In this document: one piece after another, positions 35,095 to 47,499 of the stretch
Position numbering within the stretch: the stretch's first letter is position 1
Layout: each line of letters starts with the position of its first letter
From: Abelmoschus esculentus
Lineage: Eukaryota > Streptophyta > Magnoliopsida > Malvales > Malvaceae
Length of the DNA stretch: 64,000 bases
Direction of reading: 5' to 3'
NCBI GenBank assembly: GCA_035048815.1
Contig: JAUCBN010000038.1
Span: 15,959,001-16,023,000, forward strand
The notes under the pieces: generated by a model
Told to the model about the DNA's origin: nothing
Databases searched by the model: none
Seen by the model: the letters and a program-made list of their open reading frames with translations, nothing else
Program-made: the position numbers and the translations under genes

Positions 35095-35480
35095 ATTGGA
35101 TACAATGAAGATAACATCCGAGTGATCACAAGAACTATCACCTCTTGTCCTAAAAATTCTAGTAAAACACTGCCAAGAGACTTCAATTATCCTACTCTTA
35201 CAGCTGCAGTCACAGAAGATAAATCATTCACAGTCAGTTTCCAAATAACAGTCACAAATGTCGGTGTAGCAGTATCTACTTACAATGCAACAATCACTTC
35301 CAAATCCAAACTTGAAGTCAAAGTGACCCCTCAAGTCCTACAATGTGACTGTTAGTGGAAAAGTTTTGGGTAGAAATTCAATGTTGTCTGCATCTTTGAC
35401 ATGGTCTGATGGCATTCAGAATGTTAGAAGTCCAATTGTTATTCATACATATAAATGTTCTATTAGGTCTGTTGAATCTC
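35095..35480 (+). pseudogene. Subtilase C-terminal fragment, pseudogene 3
   Basis: It reads IGYNEDNIRV, then TLPRDFNYPTLTAAVTEDKS, TVTNVGVAVSTYNATITS and, after a frame break, LTWSDGIQNVRSPIVIHTYK. It corresponds to most of exon 10 of the other two copies (the Fn3-like domain). The 5' border is the Gypsy-1 LTR, which cut the exon. A 32-bp deletion near 35336, between two 'aagt' words, shifts the frame. The upstream part of this copy is not found at the other end of Gypsy-1, so it has been lost. Confidence 0.88.
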
Positions 35481-35935
35481 ATGACTGAACCTGTAATTGA
35501 TAATCAGTTGCTCGCGTTTATGTTACATATTTATACTCAATTCCTGTCAATTTATGAATAATAATAGTTACAAGACACATGATAACATCATCAAGCATGT
35601 TCTTTCTAGCATGGTATTGTCATCAAAGGCATACATTTGTTTCATCTTTCATGCTTATGCCTATTCTGATATCGATTTCGAGGTTCATCTAGAAAATGGA
35701 TTTACAAAATCTTTTGAATTCCAAAAGGTTCATATCATAAACAGTCGATTTAACTATTTTATATTTTCTCGGTGATTTTGTACACATGCGTAGTAACTTG
35801 TATAGGCATCGCATATAACTCTCTAGACTTAACTTGTAGTATACGATAGGTTTAATACATTATTTTGTAACCTTAACATCACCTAAACATATAAAGTGTT
35901 TAAATCTAAAAGTAAATATTTTTCAATATCCTTAT
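35481..35935 (+). other. 3' flank of subtilase fragment 3
   Basis: Homologous to 15798-16230 and 6196-6530 (inverted), including 'gttctttctagcatg' and 'gatttaactattttatattttc'-like blocks. Non-coding. Confidence 0.6.
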
Positions 35936-37735
35936 TATAAATAAGGGGAAAGTTGAATTGACAATGCTTCTTTAAACCGAAAACTCAAAAATAATTTCTC
36001 TACTAAAACTTTCGTGCATGAAATCTAAAAAATCTCAAATCCTTAATAATCCCCAAAATATTTATAGTTCATGTCACGGCCATTTTAAAACCGTGTGTAA
36101 AAATAGCTTGGTGATTTGATTTTGGAAAAATCGATTTTTTACCACTTTTAATTGTTAATTACGAAAATCAAGTTTTTTTTATCAAAACGAGTCTTATTTT
36201 AATTTTAAAATAATTTAGAGTCTCCATCGGTCACTTTGGTAGGTCAAACATCGTAAAACAAACCAAAGATTCTTTTTAAAACATTTGGGTTCGGGAGTCG
36301 GTTATGCGTAAGGACGACCCGCACGAGTGCCTAAAATCTGTACCATATTAACTACATGTGGCATTTTATCATTTTGAACAATAATCTCAATTTAATTCAT
36401 CATTATCAAATGAACAAGAAAAGACAAATATGAGAACTAGAAAGAGTAGTTTTCAAGTGGATCAAACAAGTAAGATAATCATGAGGATGAATCGAGTAAC
36501 TTGAATAGATTTTTGACATTTCAAATATCGCCCCAAAATTTCAAGGCAAACCATTAATCACCAAGTGTTGAGCCTAAGAAACTCTTGTATTCAATATCCA
36601 AGTATCTTGTCCCTTAGTTTTTCTTTCTAATTCGATATCCAAGGCATTGTGCATTAAAATGCAGACCAACAAATTATTTTTTTGAAAAATCTCTTTTATT
36701 CAAAATTCTTTTCAAAATTCTTTTAGAAATACAAGACTATTAATGTAAATTATCATCTTTGATCAAGCCCAAAGAGTGAGTGCATTTTGTGATATAAGGT
36801 CCTCGTGGAAAAGTGGTCATATTTTGAGGTTACTAAATGAAGACTGTTAGGTCAAAGTTTTGAGAAACCAAATTTATGGGGTAAAATTATTTTGGGGCAT
36901 TATAACAATTCATTAGTAAGCACAAGTTTTCTCCGAGGCAAGAATTAAACTGATATCTTGATTGAACTAAATCTATTTTCCAGGAGATAAGAGTCTATCG
37001 TTGCTCGAATGGTGACATTTTAGAATTTTGAGCTAAATATGCGTCATGATATTTTAGGGACAAGTGTTTATCCTAGTTTCGAGAAAGTGGAATGTTCAAC
37101 GAGAAGAATCTTACCAATAATTAGCTTTCGAATCCAAGCCAAGTGAAGACGGTACAATCTCTTTTTACATCGCCTTTGAGCTTTTAAAGTCAACAGTTTC
37201 CTTTCAAGAAGAAAACCCAGCGAAGTCGAAAGTTCGAAGTATCCAAGGGTGACTAAAAGTTTGAGGATTTATCCTCAAGCGTTAATGAAAAGAAGACATT
37301 CGTGCATGTTGAGCTAAGTCACTTATGTAGAAAGTTAATAGAAATGATTTGTAGTAGTTGTGTTTGGTAGAAACTTGTTGGATATAATGTAAATGTTTCT
37401 GCTGTAATGAAATGAACTAATTCCCAGCACTGAAAAAAGTTTTCTGCCTTTCTTTCATTTTCTCTCTCGTTTTGGTCTCAAGTTTATCAACCTTGAGAGC
37501 TAAAAATCCAACATTGCATCATTTAGGCATCCTTAGAGTGATGGGCATACCTACACATGCATCATTTTTTTAGTTAGACATCCCTAGGAAAAGAGGAAAT
37601 CTAACATACATACATATTTACCTATTTTGAAAGGTACTGAAAAGAAGAAAAAGAAAATAGGTCCCGAACATGTGGCTTTACTAGAAGGAAAATGGATCCC
37701 TAAAAAATCAAGAATTTTTTAAGTTTTCACCTTAT
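35936..37735. other. LTR-derived repeat R3 copy b, then unassigned sequence
   Basis: The first 500 bp contain the 'ctccatcggtcactttgg' and 'tttgggttcgggagtcggtta' blocks shared with 16176-16671, 17570-17690 and (inverted) 40740-40830. From about 36440 to 37735 the sequence is non-coding and not matched elsewhere in the window that I can see. Confidence 0.45.
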
Positions 37736-38271
37736 GAAGTTTTGGCAAGACGATCCAAATCTTCTACGAGGTGTTGAGTTTTTCTTCTACAAGAGGTGGA
37801 AGAATAATTTTATGAAATGTTGAAGCATCGCCCAGTGAAGTATTGAAGTATTTCTTGGTAAAGAATTAAATTTTATCTCCAACACATCGAAATATTGAGA
37901 TTTTCACTTTTTGAGGTGCTGAAATGACAATGAAATATTGAGTTTTTTTTCTTTGAGGTTGTGATATGTTTTGAAGTATCCTTCTTTGAAGTGGTGATGT
38001 ATTTAAGGTTATGAGATGACGAGGCTTTCTTATTTGAAGAAATAAGGTTTTCTATTTTGAAGTATCGAGATATTTGAGGGTATGAGGTTTTGAGGTGTTT
38101 TTTAAAGTAATCATCCCCGAAGTATTGAGGTTGCGAGGTTTTCTTTATTGAAGAAATGAAATATTCTACTATTTGAGGTAATGAAATTTTCTCTTATGAG
38201 ATATTGAGGTATCCTCATCCGAGATATCGAAGTAACCGTATCCAAAGTATTGAGGTTCTTTTAGGTAAGGT
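37736..38271. repeat. Degenerate array of 'tgaggtatt/gaggtt' words, left half
   Basis: Irregular repeats of ttgaggt, gaggtatt and gaggttttc fill this stretch and resume after the solo LTR, at 41276-41515. The insertion split one continuous array. The period is loose (roughly 20-30 bp), so it looks like a decayed satellite or low-complexity LTR interior. Confidence 0.55.
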
Positions 38272-41200
38272 TGTAATCATTAATTTTATCTGGGTCTAAA
38301 CCCGTTTTTTTCCTTTGAAATAAAGGGCTTTATTTATCATTATAAAAAATCAATCAAATATCAAAAATATTATAAATATAAATTTTGTTCTTAAAATTAT
38401 ATATATATATATATCTTTTTCCTTAAAACCCAATATATATATATATTAAGTTCTTCCTTTTTGTTTATTATTATTATATATTTAAATAAAAAAATATTAT
38501 ATATTTAACATTTGCGATTACTTTACTATTATTTAAAGTGTTATTTGCTTTCTCCCCTTTATTACTATTATTAATCTATAATATATTATTATCTTATTAT
38601 TATTATTTTATTATTATTATCTTTAGGTAAATAACTTTGATATAATAATTAAACCCAAATAAAAAATCTTATATTAAATAAATAAATCTGATAAAAGCCC
38701 AAACTTTATTAATTAATAGTCCATTACAATCAAAACAACCCAATAATAATAATATACATCAGCCCAGTCTTAATTACAAGCCCGTTTATAACACCAGTAG
38801 TCCATTTTCTTAATCACAATATTCTTGCTCAGTCATTAATCCCTAAACCTATTTAGCCCAAACCGGTTAACATGACAAACCCTAACCACCCTTATTTTCA
38901 TCTAGTGCAGCCAAACAAGAGCCGTTAGATCATCCAACGATTTAACGACCACGATTAAAGCAGGAGAATGATCTGGAAGATCCACGCGCTGACCATCCGG
39001 TTGCCTCACGCGCGCGTGGAGGTCACGTGCGCCTCTTCGAATTCTAATCTAATCGTTCGTCTTCCGTCATCGCCAGTCGCCGTCCGTCGTCCTTCTCCGA
39101 TTGTCCATCTCGCAGAAGAATATAAGCAAAATTATCAGATTTTGATGATGTTAGAGCCGAATTACAACCAAAATTCAGGATTCACAGAGACAAAAAAATA
39201 AAGAATGTTAGGGCAAAATGGCCAACAAATTTAGAGGACATTCACCAAATTTCAGCGCACATGATATCAGATATTTCAGATACAACAAAAATTCAAGGAA
39301 GCAAATAGAAATATTAGGATATTTTATCCCATGTATCATTCGATTATTAAAGGAACCGAAGGGAATGTAATCGGGGTTCCCCAAACTTTTCGAATCAATA
39401 CAAAGAACAAAAACCTTCAGAGGTAGAATCCTTTTTTTTTTCTTTTTTACATGCATCGAAATAAAAAGAAAGTGGTTTTTTTGTTACCTTCATCGCCGGG
39501 CCATCTTCCATTCTTTCCGATTCTCCGGTGAGAAGCCTTGCCCGTTAAGTCGTTGGTGAACCGAGAATGAAAGAGTGAGGAGGGTTCGTGTTTTTCGTTT
39601 TGGTTTTCAAAGGGGAAAAGGTTTTCTCAGATCTGTTTTTTTGTACTAAAAGAAGTTTTTTTTTGGTTTTGGTTTTGAAAAAGAAAGGAAAGGTAGTTGT
39701 TCTCGATTTTTGGCTTTTGAAATAAAAAAATGGAAAACTTTTTTCATCTTTGTTCTTCAAGCTCTGGGTTTAGTGACGAAAAAGGGAGAAAATCTCCCAT
39801 ATTTTTGTTTCTTTCGCTTTGAAAAATGAAGGAAGGGGATGAAATTTCATTTTTGTTTAAGTTTTATACTCAGTCCCGTTATAATAATGGGAAAATTATT
39901 TTATAAATCCCTCCGTGTTGGATAACTCTCTCCGCAGTCCCTCTGGCTTTTTAAAAGTTTACAATTTGGTCACGCTTTGGACCATAACCCTTATTTTGAT
40001 AAAGGTAATTTTGTTCCAGTCTTTCCGTGACTCAGAATGTATTTTTAAGCCATCCCTCGTTTTTAAATACTTTTCGAAGTCCCTGTAAGTTTTCGAACAA
40101 TTTTAATTCGGTCACTGGTTTGTATTATCAAGCTCTTGTTTTATTCGATTTGGTCTTAAACCTTTATTTTTCTTTCATTTAAGTCCCTTTGCAGTAGCTT
40201 TTATGTTCTTATTTTGATATCTTTTATTTATTGTTTTTTCAATTTAGCTTTTGTTCATTTATTTATTTGTGCTATGCGTATTTAGATGTACATTTTACTT
40301 GTGCTATGTTTTATTTATATTCTATTATATTTTTGCTTATTCATGTGCATGTTTATATTTGATTGTTATGTTGTCTTGCATGTTTATTTATTTGTGCATT
40401 TTTTATTTATGTTGTTGTTGTGTTTTTTTAATTTTTGCACTTCCTTTATTGTTCATATATGATCTCTGTATATTTTGTTTATATTATTTTATTTGCTTAA
40501 TTCGATACCCTATTACTTAATGAACCTAATAATTATTTCTTTATTCGGTCGTAATAGGCCCGCACCCAGCGTATCGATGGCGGTGAATGCGTTTACCTTT
40601 GAATAAAGATACGATAAAAATAAAATTGAATTCAAATTATTAAAAAACAATTAATTTAAATGTCACTTTAAATCATAAAATCTAAAATTAATTAAGCGGT
40701 ATTTTGAAAAGGTACTAATTTTTGGGGCGATTTTTAAAGCTAACCCCATTTTAAATCGTAACCGACTCTCGAACCCAAACCATTTCGAATCTCTGTTTTC
40801 CCGGTGTCTGGTCTACCAAAGTAACCGGTGGCGACTCCAACCTTTTTAAAACCCATTTTTAATGTGTTTTCAATTATTTTTCCCAACCTTTTTTAAATGG
40901 TTATTTTAACCAATTTTAAAACTTTTTAATCCTTTTTAATTCACCTTTCATTTTAGGTTTTCAAACCCTAATTCCTTAATAGTTTCAAAGATTCCCAAAT
41001 TCTTATTTTCTTCAAAATCCCTAACCCTAGAATTTTCAATTCTATTTTTCTAATTTTAAAATCCCCCTTTCAAATCATTTCAATTTCAAAATCCTAAATT
41101 TCCCTCTTCTAATTCGAAACCCTAAATTCCCAAATTTTAAATCCTAGTTTTTAATTTTCCCCTTTTGATGAAAAACCCTAATTTCTAATTTTTCCAAACG

Positions 41201-41275
41201 TTTCTACTAGTGACCCCTCTTTTATCATTACACTTATTTATTATTAATATTAAATTTTAGCGGAAGGTCGCTACA
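38272..41275 (+). mobile_element. Large solo LTR (family L3), 3.0 kb
   Basis: It starts TGTAATCATT and ends AAGGTCGCTACA, with perfect AAGGT target duplications at 38267-38271 and 41276-41280. It is homologous, inverted, to 17247-19952. It contains a 'ggtggcgactccaacc' block near 40830, which resembles primer-site-like sequence of Tat/Ogre elements. No second LTR or internal coding region is found. Open frames inside (39208-39456, 40251-40520) are low-complexity and not credible. Confidence 0.85.
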
Positions 41276-42450
41276 AAGGTAGTAAGGTATTACTCTACAT
41301 TGAAGTATTAAGAGATTTGAGGTAATAAGATTTCTTATCTAAGGTAGCGAGGTGTTGTTTGAAGAAATGAGGTATTCCATTTTGAAACATTGAAGTCTTC
41401 GTGTTTAAGGTAATGAGGTTTCTCTTTCAAGATATTGAGGTGTTCTATTAGAAGTATTGAGGTATTTTCCTACAAGATGTTAGGGTATTATTTTCTTCCG
41501 CGGTTTAAATACCTCAACCTCAATGAAAATTCGTTCCATTCCTCATTTTTCACCAAGCAAGGAATAAATAGGCTATGGAATCTCTCTGCTCCTTTGTAAT
41601 GCCGGTGTCGGACCACCATGGACACAGTCGGCCGTCGTCGCCAGTGACCATGAAGTTGGAAAGTTTGCACCTTTCCGATACGTTTCGAGGCATTGAGTGC
41701 GAATCCAAAGTCTGATTTTTAAAATAATGAGTGTACAAGTGTAGATCTAAGTTACAAGATAAGTCGAATCCCTCTTTTTTTTTTACCTTTTCTTGTTTCC
41801 GATTTATGCTTTTGATCTCTCTTGTTTTTCTTCGATTTTGTTTCAATTCACTCATTTTTTTCAATATTTCATTCGAATATTTTGATTGTGGTATGAGATT
41901 TGTTTCGAACTATTTTTATTAGATTCCCTTTGTTATCGATTACATCTTTTGATCCGGGTTTATATATCCATATTTTATACAATATAATAACATTAAATAT
42001 CTGATTTAAATCTAAAAATGTTAGATTTTACGACATTTTCTTTCATCCTTACAGGTTCAAATGTGACGTTGGGCGGTGGGGCGGTGGCCGAACTTCTCAA
42101 CCAATCAGTTGAGCGCGTGGCTTCCACGCAGTAGTCGAACTGCCGCGCATGGCGACCACGCGCGCTGCTGTGGAAAAGCAATGGTCAGAGGCGGCGATAG
42201 ACAAGGGGATTAGGGTTATCACAAATTATGGTTTATTTTTTAGTTGAGTTTGGTTATTGGATTAGATCTTGGATATGTAATTTGGGCTTGATAATGGGTA
42301 ATTGGGCTTCGATTTTAATTTGATAGTGAGCTAGGATTAATGGGTTTGATTGGGTTGGATTGTAATTGGGTTTTTTATGGATATGAAATGGGTTATTACG
42401 GCCACAAAGCACAAGCAAACAAAATCGATGTCAGAAACAATAAGCCAAAA
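41276..42450. other. Remainder of the gaggtatt array, then a GC-richer unassigned block
   Basis: The array ends near 41515. The following 900 bp include a stretch with 'gccggtgtcggaccaccatgg' and 'ccacgcgcgctgctg' motifs reminiscent of the middle of the two L3 LTRs (19150-19300 and 38960-39060), then 'attgggctt' words. It may be another decayed LTR of a related family; borders are not visible. Confidence 0.4.
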
Positions 42451-43289
42451 ACAAAAATTCCAACAAATAACACGGAGAGTAATCCAACATATCTAGAGAC
42501 AAAATTCAACAGACTTTAAAGCAAAAAAATCTAGATAAATCCAACTGCCAAATTCCAAATTAACCAATAGCAATTTAGGGTCTTTCTTCCCTTTTCCTTT
42601 TATGTAATTTTCAATCAGTTATAAAAATTGAAAGCAACAACAATGTAAGGAGTTCCCCATTGAGATGTCAATAGAAAAAATTGTCTAGAGGTATTCATTT
42701 TCCAATGTAGATTTTACTTATCGGTACGTAACAATTCCTTCAGATACATTTTTCTGGCAACTTTACATCACTGAAACTTGAATACAATCGTCTTGCTTAC
42801 CCGCTCTGACATTCATCTCAGTTTCTAAATAAAACTTCATTGGCTTATGACATCTTAACAATAATGATTTCTCCCTTTGATGAATTGATCTTGCTATATT
42901 TTGCCCTAAATGATGGCCGACGTTCTCTTTTTGCCCCAGATTTACATATGTCATCTTTGCGACTCTTGCTTGTATATTTTGGCATTAAGAGCTTTATATA
43001 TTTCTCGTCATCCTTTTCATCATTAATCAAGTATCGAGACCACCTCCTATTCTATCTAAAGTTAAAGGATTAGTACATCATTATAATATCGATGAAATCA
43101 TTTGCTTTTCATGTATTTAATAAATTTATTTACAAGATGCTTGTTGAAACAATAAGTGGAAAGCTCATTATATTATTTTACTAGTTTTGAGAATTTTGAA
43201 TAATTTGATAGTCATTACAAAAAACAACATAAAATTAGGCCTTTGAGGACCAAGTGTAATAAAGTCTTCGAACAAATTTACAAAGATTA
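42451..43289. other. Unassigned; weak coding-like stretch on the - strand
   Basis: Between 42763 and 43030 two overlapping - strand frames read KPMKFYLETEMNVRAGKQDD and DEKDDEKYIKLLMPKYTSKS, with a composition more protein-like than the surroundings. I do not recognise a family. It could be an exon relic or chance. No other feature is seen. Confidence 0.3.
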
Positions 43290-45051
43290 ACAATAGCACA
43301 AGAATAGAACACACATTTAAGTTCATTTAGCAATAGCACAAGAAGAAACACACATTTAGCACAACAAGAGAATACATTTAAATTCATTTAACAATAGTAC
43401 AGAAAGAAACATACATTTAGCACAAGAAAAGAACACACATTTAAATTCATTTAACAATAGCATAAGAAAAAATAGGTCGAATGTAGAAAGTTAACGTTGA
43501 AAACTTTACCCTCAAACCAATTTAAGTTATATTATATCATAATAATTATAAAATATTTAAATACTTGATAATTCATTAAAATAAAAAGTTAAAATGATAA
43601 CTAAAAATTGGTAACGTAAAAAAAGTTAAAATTTCCAAAATAAATTAACTAAAAAACTTATTAAAAATAATATATAGTCTAATGGTTCAAATAAAATATC
43701 CAAATGTACGAAAATATATTCATGTATATTGAAAATAACCTTAATTTACAAATACATCAAAGTTTCCAAAATAATAAAAATAGTTTGAATAACTAAAAGT
43801 TAGTTTTGTATTGAATAATAAAATAACCAGATAAAATCTGAGATCCTTCAAGTACTGCATCGCCTAAAGTCCAAAGATTTTTAAGAGGAAACTAAGGGTG
43901 AGTAAGCTAAAGAGTTTAGTATGTCTCTAAGGTGAAGATAAAAACAATAAAACATGGTTTACAAATTTATTTCTCAAGAATAATATTTAGAAAATAATGC
44001 AAAACATGATGTATGACTTATGTCATATGCACAACAAAAATCCCAACTACATACTTCAATCATAGTGGTGGCATAGTCAATCAATCATAGTGGAGGAAGT
44101 TCCTCAAAACTCCTCACACTTATTTCTCCAAGCACAATGTGGCCAAACCAATTTTTCTTCCAAACACAATCTAATCACATGCACACAATATGATGTAACA
44201 TGATTTGAAAATACGAAAACAACCACAACTCGATACGAAATCATAATTTATTTGAAATCTTAATTTATCTGAAAACACAAATTCATAGGACCTAGAAATC
44301 ATAATTACTTGCAAAAGAAAAGTACAAAAATCTAAAAGCTATTATATATTTATCAAATCATAATGACATGTATGTATGATAACACAAATGGACAATTAGA
44401 AATACAATACAAAAATTGTAAATGTCAGCGAAACCGGAATATTTTTCAAATTACAAAATATTAAGCATGTCACAAAAATATTTTTTGGAATAAGACATAC
44501 AACACTAGTAAAAGAACAAACCTTAGCCAAAGCGACTCAAATTATTGAATAACATGGTTTTAAACTCAAACAAAAATAAAGAATGAAAACAAAGGATTTA
44601 AATAATCTTGATGGAGAAAATAAACTAGTATTTTCTCTTAGACCATAATATGTATATATAGAAAAAAATAACTTACTCAATTTGAATTAGAATTTTATTA
44701 GATCAAAATATAAATATAATAAATATTAAAAAATTGTAGAATTTTAAAGAGATTTTCTTTCATTATCTGAAACTTTTTATAATATATATTCTGATAGTAA
44801 GTAAAAAAATTATGATAAAACAATTATTAAAATAAAATCATATTTTAATAAAATAATAATAAAATTAAAAGAATAGTATAATAGAAAAATAACTGATTTC
44901 AGATAGAATTAAAACTCAATTTAAAAACAAATTGGTTATCCAAGAGTTCTCAAACTTCAAAACATAATAAATAATATAATAATTTTTATTTTAAAAATAA
45001 ATATAAATGCAAATCACATTAGAAAAATATTTAAAATGGGTAAATTATATA

Positions 45052-45290
45052 GGGTTAATTATTGCAGAAGTCACGTTTGTTTGCTCTCGGTACAAATTTA
45101 GTCACCGATTTTGAAAATCAACCAATACATTCACAAACGTTTTCGAATTGTAAACTTATGGTCACTCCGACGTTAAAAACAATTTAAAGTTAACGAAAAA
45201 ATAATCTGGCCGATAAAAAAATATTTTTATATATTTTATCCACGAGAGTTGTCTACCGTATAAAACAACTAATAACCCCCATATTCCTTA
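45052..45290 (+). repeat. Left terminal inverted repeat of the MULE
   Basis: It contains 'aaatttagtcaccgattttg' and 'gttgtctaccgtataaaa', both found inverted in the right terminus. Substitutions and small indels show considerable age. Confidence 0.9.
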
Positions 45291-45485
45291 AAAAAAGACA
45301 AGGTGAAGTAGAGAAAAGCAAATTAGAGCTTAGCAGACAAGGGTTAACCCAAACTTTTATTGTTTAAAACCAAGAAAAACAAATTCGATAGCCGAAAGGA
45401 AGCTGATTTAGAATTCTATTGATTGTCTTTGTACTTTTTGTAGAGTAACCTAAAATTGAGTATTAGATTATTAGGAAATGACTCT

Positions 45486-45720
45486 TGTAACCTTGGTGTT
45501 TGTGTGAGTGCAGTGTAGGTATTTGTACTACATCACTCTATTTTAGAGAGCTTTGAGTCTAGTAGAAACGGTTAGAGACTTTGTTAGTCTGTTTCCTAAC
45601 CGACTCATGGCTCTCCTCCTTGTATAAATACACCGTTCTTCTTTTGAAGATATTACAGTGATTGATCAATAAAACTTCAGAGAGTACTACCTCTCTTTCT
45701 CCTCTCCACACATCTTGACA
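45486..45720 (+). mobile_element. 5' LTR of Copia-2
   Basis: It runs TGTAACCTTGG...CATCTTGACA, with a TATA-like 'cttgtataaatacacc' about 95 bp from its end and an 'aataaaactt' word downstream of it. The primer-binding site begins at 45721. Confidence 0.88.
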
Positions 45721-46260
45721 TGGTATCAATCGCTAAAAAGATCCGTGCCATGCTTCGTGTTTGCTGATTTTTCTCTTCCAGTTTTGGTTTTCCTCGACTC
45801 TGCTTCTTCAATCCGTGTTACAGGTTTTGTTTGGTTCAGGTTCTCAGTCTCTATCTTTGTTCTTTTATTTTTGGTTTGGCATCGTTGAGTTAGTTCTCTG
45901 GTTCTTCTTTGTATATGTTCTTTGCGATAAGCTTTGAAGTGAGAGTTTGTTGTCTCATCTATTATTCGATTATGAGAATTCTCTACTGGAGATGGTAATT
46001 GTTTTAGGTTACAACATTCCTCTTCTCTTCTTGCTTATTGTGCTTTGATTCAAGATTGCTCATTCGGAAAAAAAACTAAATCTGGTCGTTAGGATATTTG
46101 CTCATAATGACTCATTGGATAAAGAGCAAATGCAGTGATCTTTCAGGTGTTTTTAGTGATTTGGATCTAGTCCTCGAATGAATTTTTTAGTTCATTGAGG
46201 AGTTTGTTTTTTGTTGCGTGCAAGGTGTTTGTGTTTTTGCCTAAGTGACTTTCTGGTATA

Positions 46261-47160
46261 ATGGCTAAAACGTTTTCTGGTTCGAGTAACAATGTTGTTT
46301 CTAATGTCACTATTCTGAGTTCAGTTCAATAGGTTCCTATTCTGTGGAAGCAACAAGTGTTGTTGATTGTCGATGGCTATGAACTTCTCAATTTCTTGTC
46401 TGATGACTTTGTTCCTTCGTCTCGATTGATTCAGAATGATGCAGGTCAGCATGTTTCCAATCTTAAATTTTTACTGTATAACAGGCAAGACAAGCTTCTT
46501 GCTTCCTGGTTGCTAACTACTGTAAGTGTTGAGGCGCTCCCTGTTCTCATTAGTTGTAACACTTCTCGATCTGTTTGGTCCACTATTATTAGATTGTTTG
46601 CTGCTAAGTCTGCCACTAAGGTGTCCTCACTAAGACATAGTTTACACACGCAAAAGAAGTGTGGTTTGTCTGTTAGCTCCAATTTAGCTAAAATTAGGAT
46701 CCTTTGTGACAAGAACAAGAACAAGAACAGGTCAGCGTAATTTTGGCAAGATTGTCTATGGAATTTGAGTTGGTTATAACTGTTACTTCTAGAGAATTTA
46801 TGTCTCTTGAGAAACTAACAGAAATGCTTCTTGATTGTGAGGCTAGACAACATATGTTTCTTCAAGAGAATTTGCCAGCTCATGCCAATTTAGCTATTCA
46901 ATAGGCTGATCATGGATCTGTGGGCACAGTTTACGTGAGCTCTCATCCTCCTGGCCAACAACAGGTGTCTCAGTCGTATGTTCAGCCTAGTACATATCAA
47001 AATTTCCAGCCTTATGATCGTGGGCGACGTGGTGGTTTCTACAATCGAAATTGAGGTCGTGGTCGTCAAGGTAACAACACCAATCGACCACAATGTCATT
47101 TATGTGGTCGCATTGGTCATACTTTTCACAAGTGTTGGTATAGATTTGATCATGAATATT
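46261..47160 (+). pseudogene. Copia-2 gag with CCHC knuckle
   Basis: The ATG at 46261 opens MAKTFSGSSNNVVSNVTI and meets a stop after 23 codons. The frame continues with the UBN2-type gag core (LASWLLTTVSVEALPVLISC, VWSTIIRLFAAKSATKVSSL). After a frameshift near 46730 come RPQCHLCGRIGHTFHKCW (C-x2-C-x4-H-x4-C) at about 47085-47140. Several stops (46909, 47053) break it. Confidence 0.85.
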
Positions 47161-47499
47161 CTGGTGAGTATGATAGGGATAATCAAGATGGTTTCTATCA
47201 ACCATTGAGTAGTAATGTAAGCCTTGGAGTACATCCCTCGAATTATGAAAGTTCTGTCCACACCTATAGTTAGAATGTTTGTTATCCTACTCTAGCATCG
47301 TATAGTGCACCTGTCCAACAAAGGTTTTTTGTTTTAGATACTCATGGGGTTCTTACTTCAGTTTCAACTCAGTCAATTCAAGGATCTACAGTGTGTTCTA
47401 CTCCTCTCAATGGTTCTTCCACTGGCCCTTCTTCCTCTGTTATGCCCCTTGTAATGACCTCTACTACTTCTATGTCCTTTGCTACAACTTCTAATTCTC

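Noticed and set aside
40251..40520. Small hydrophobic membrane protein
   Set aside because: The frame is a run of Phe, Leu, Tyr and Cys codons in T-rich LTR sequence; no homologue in the other L3 LTR.
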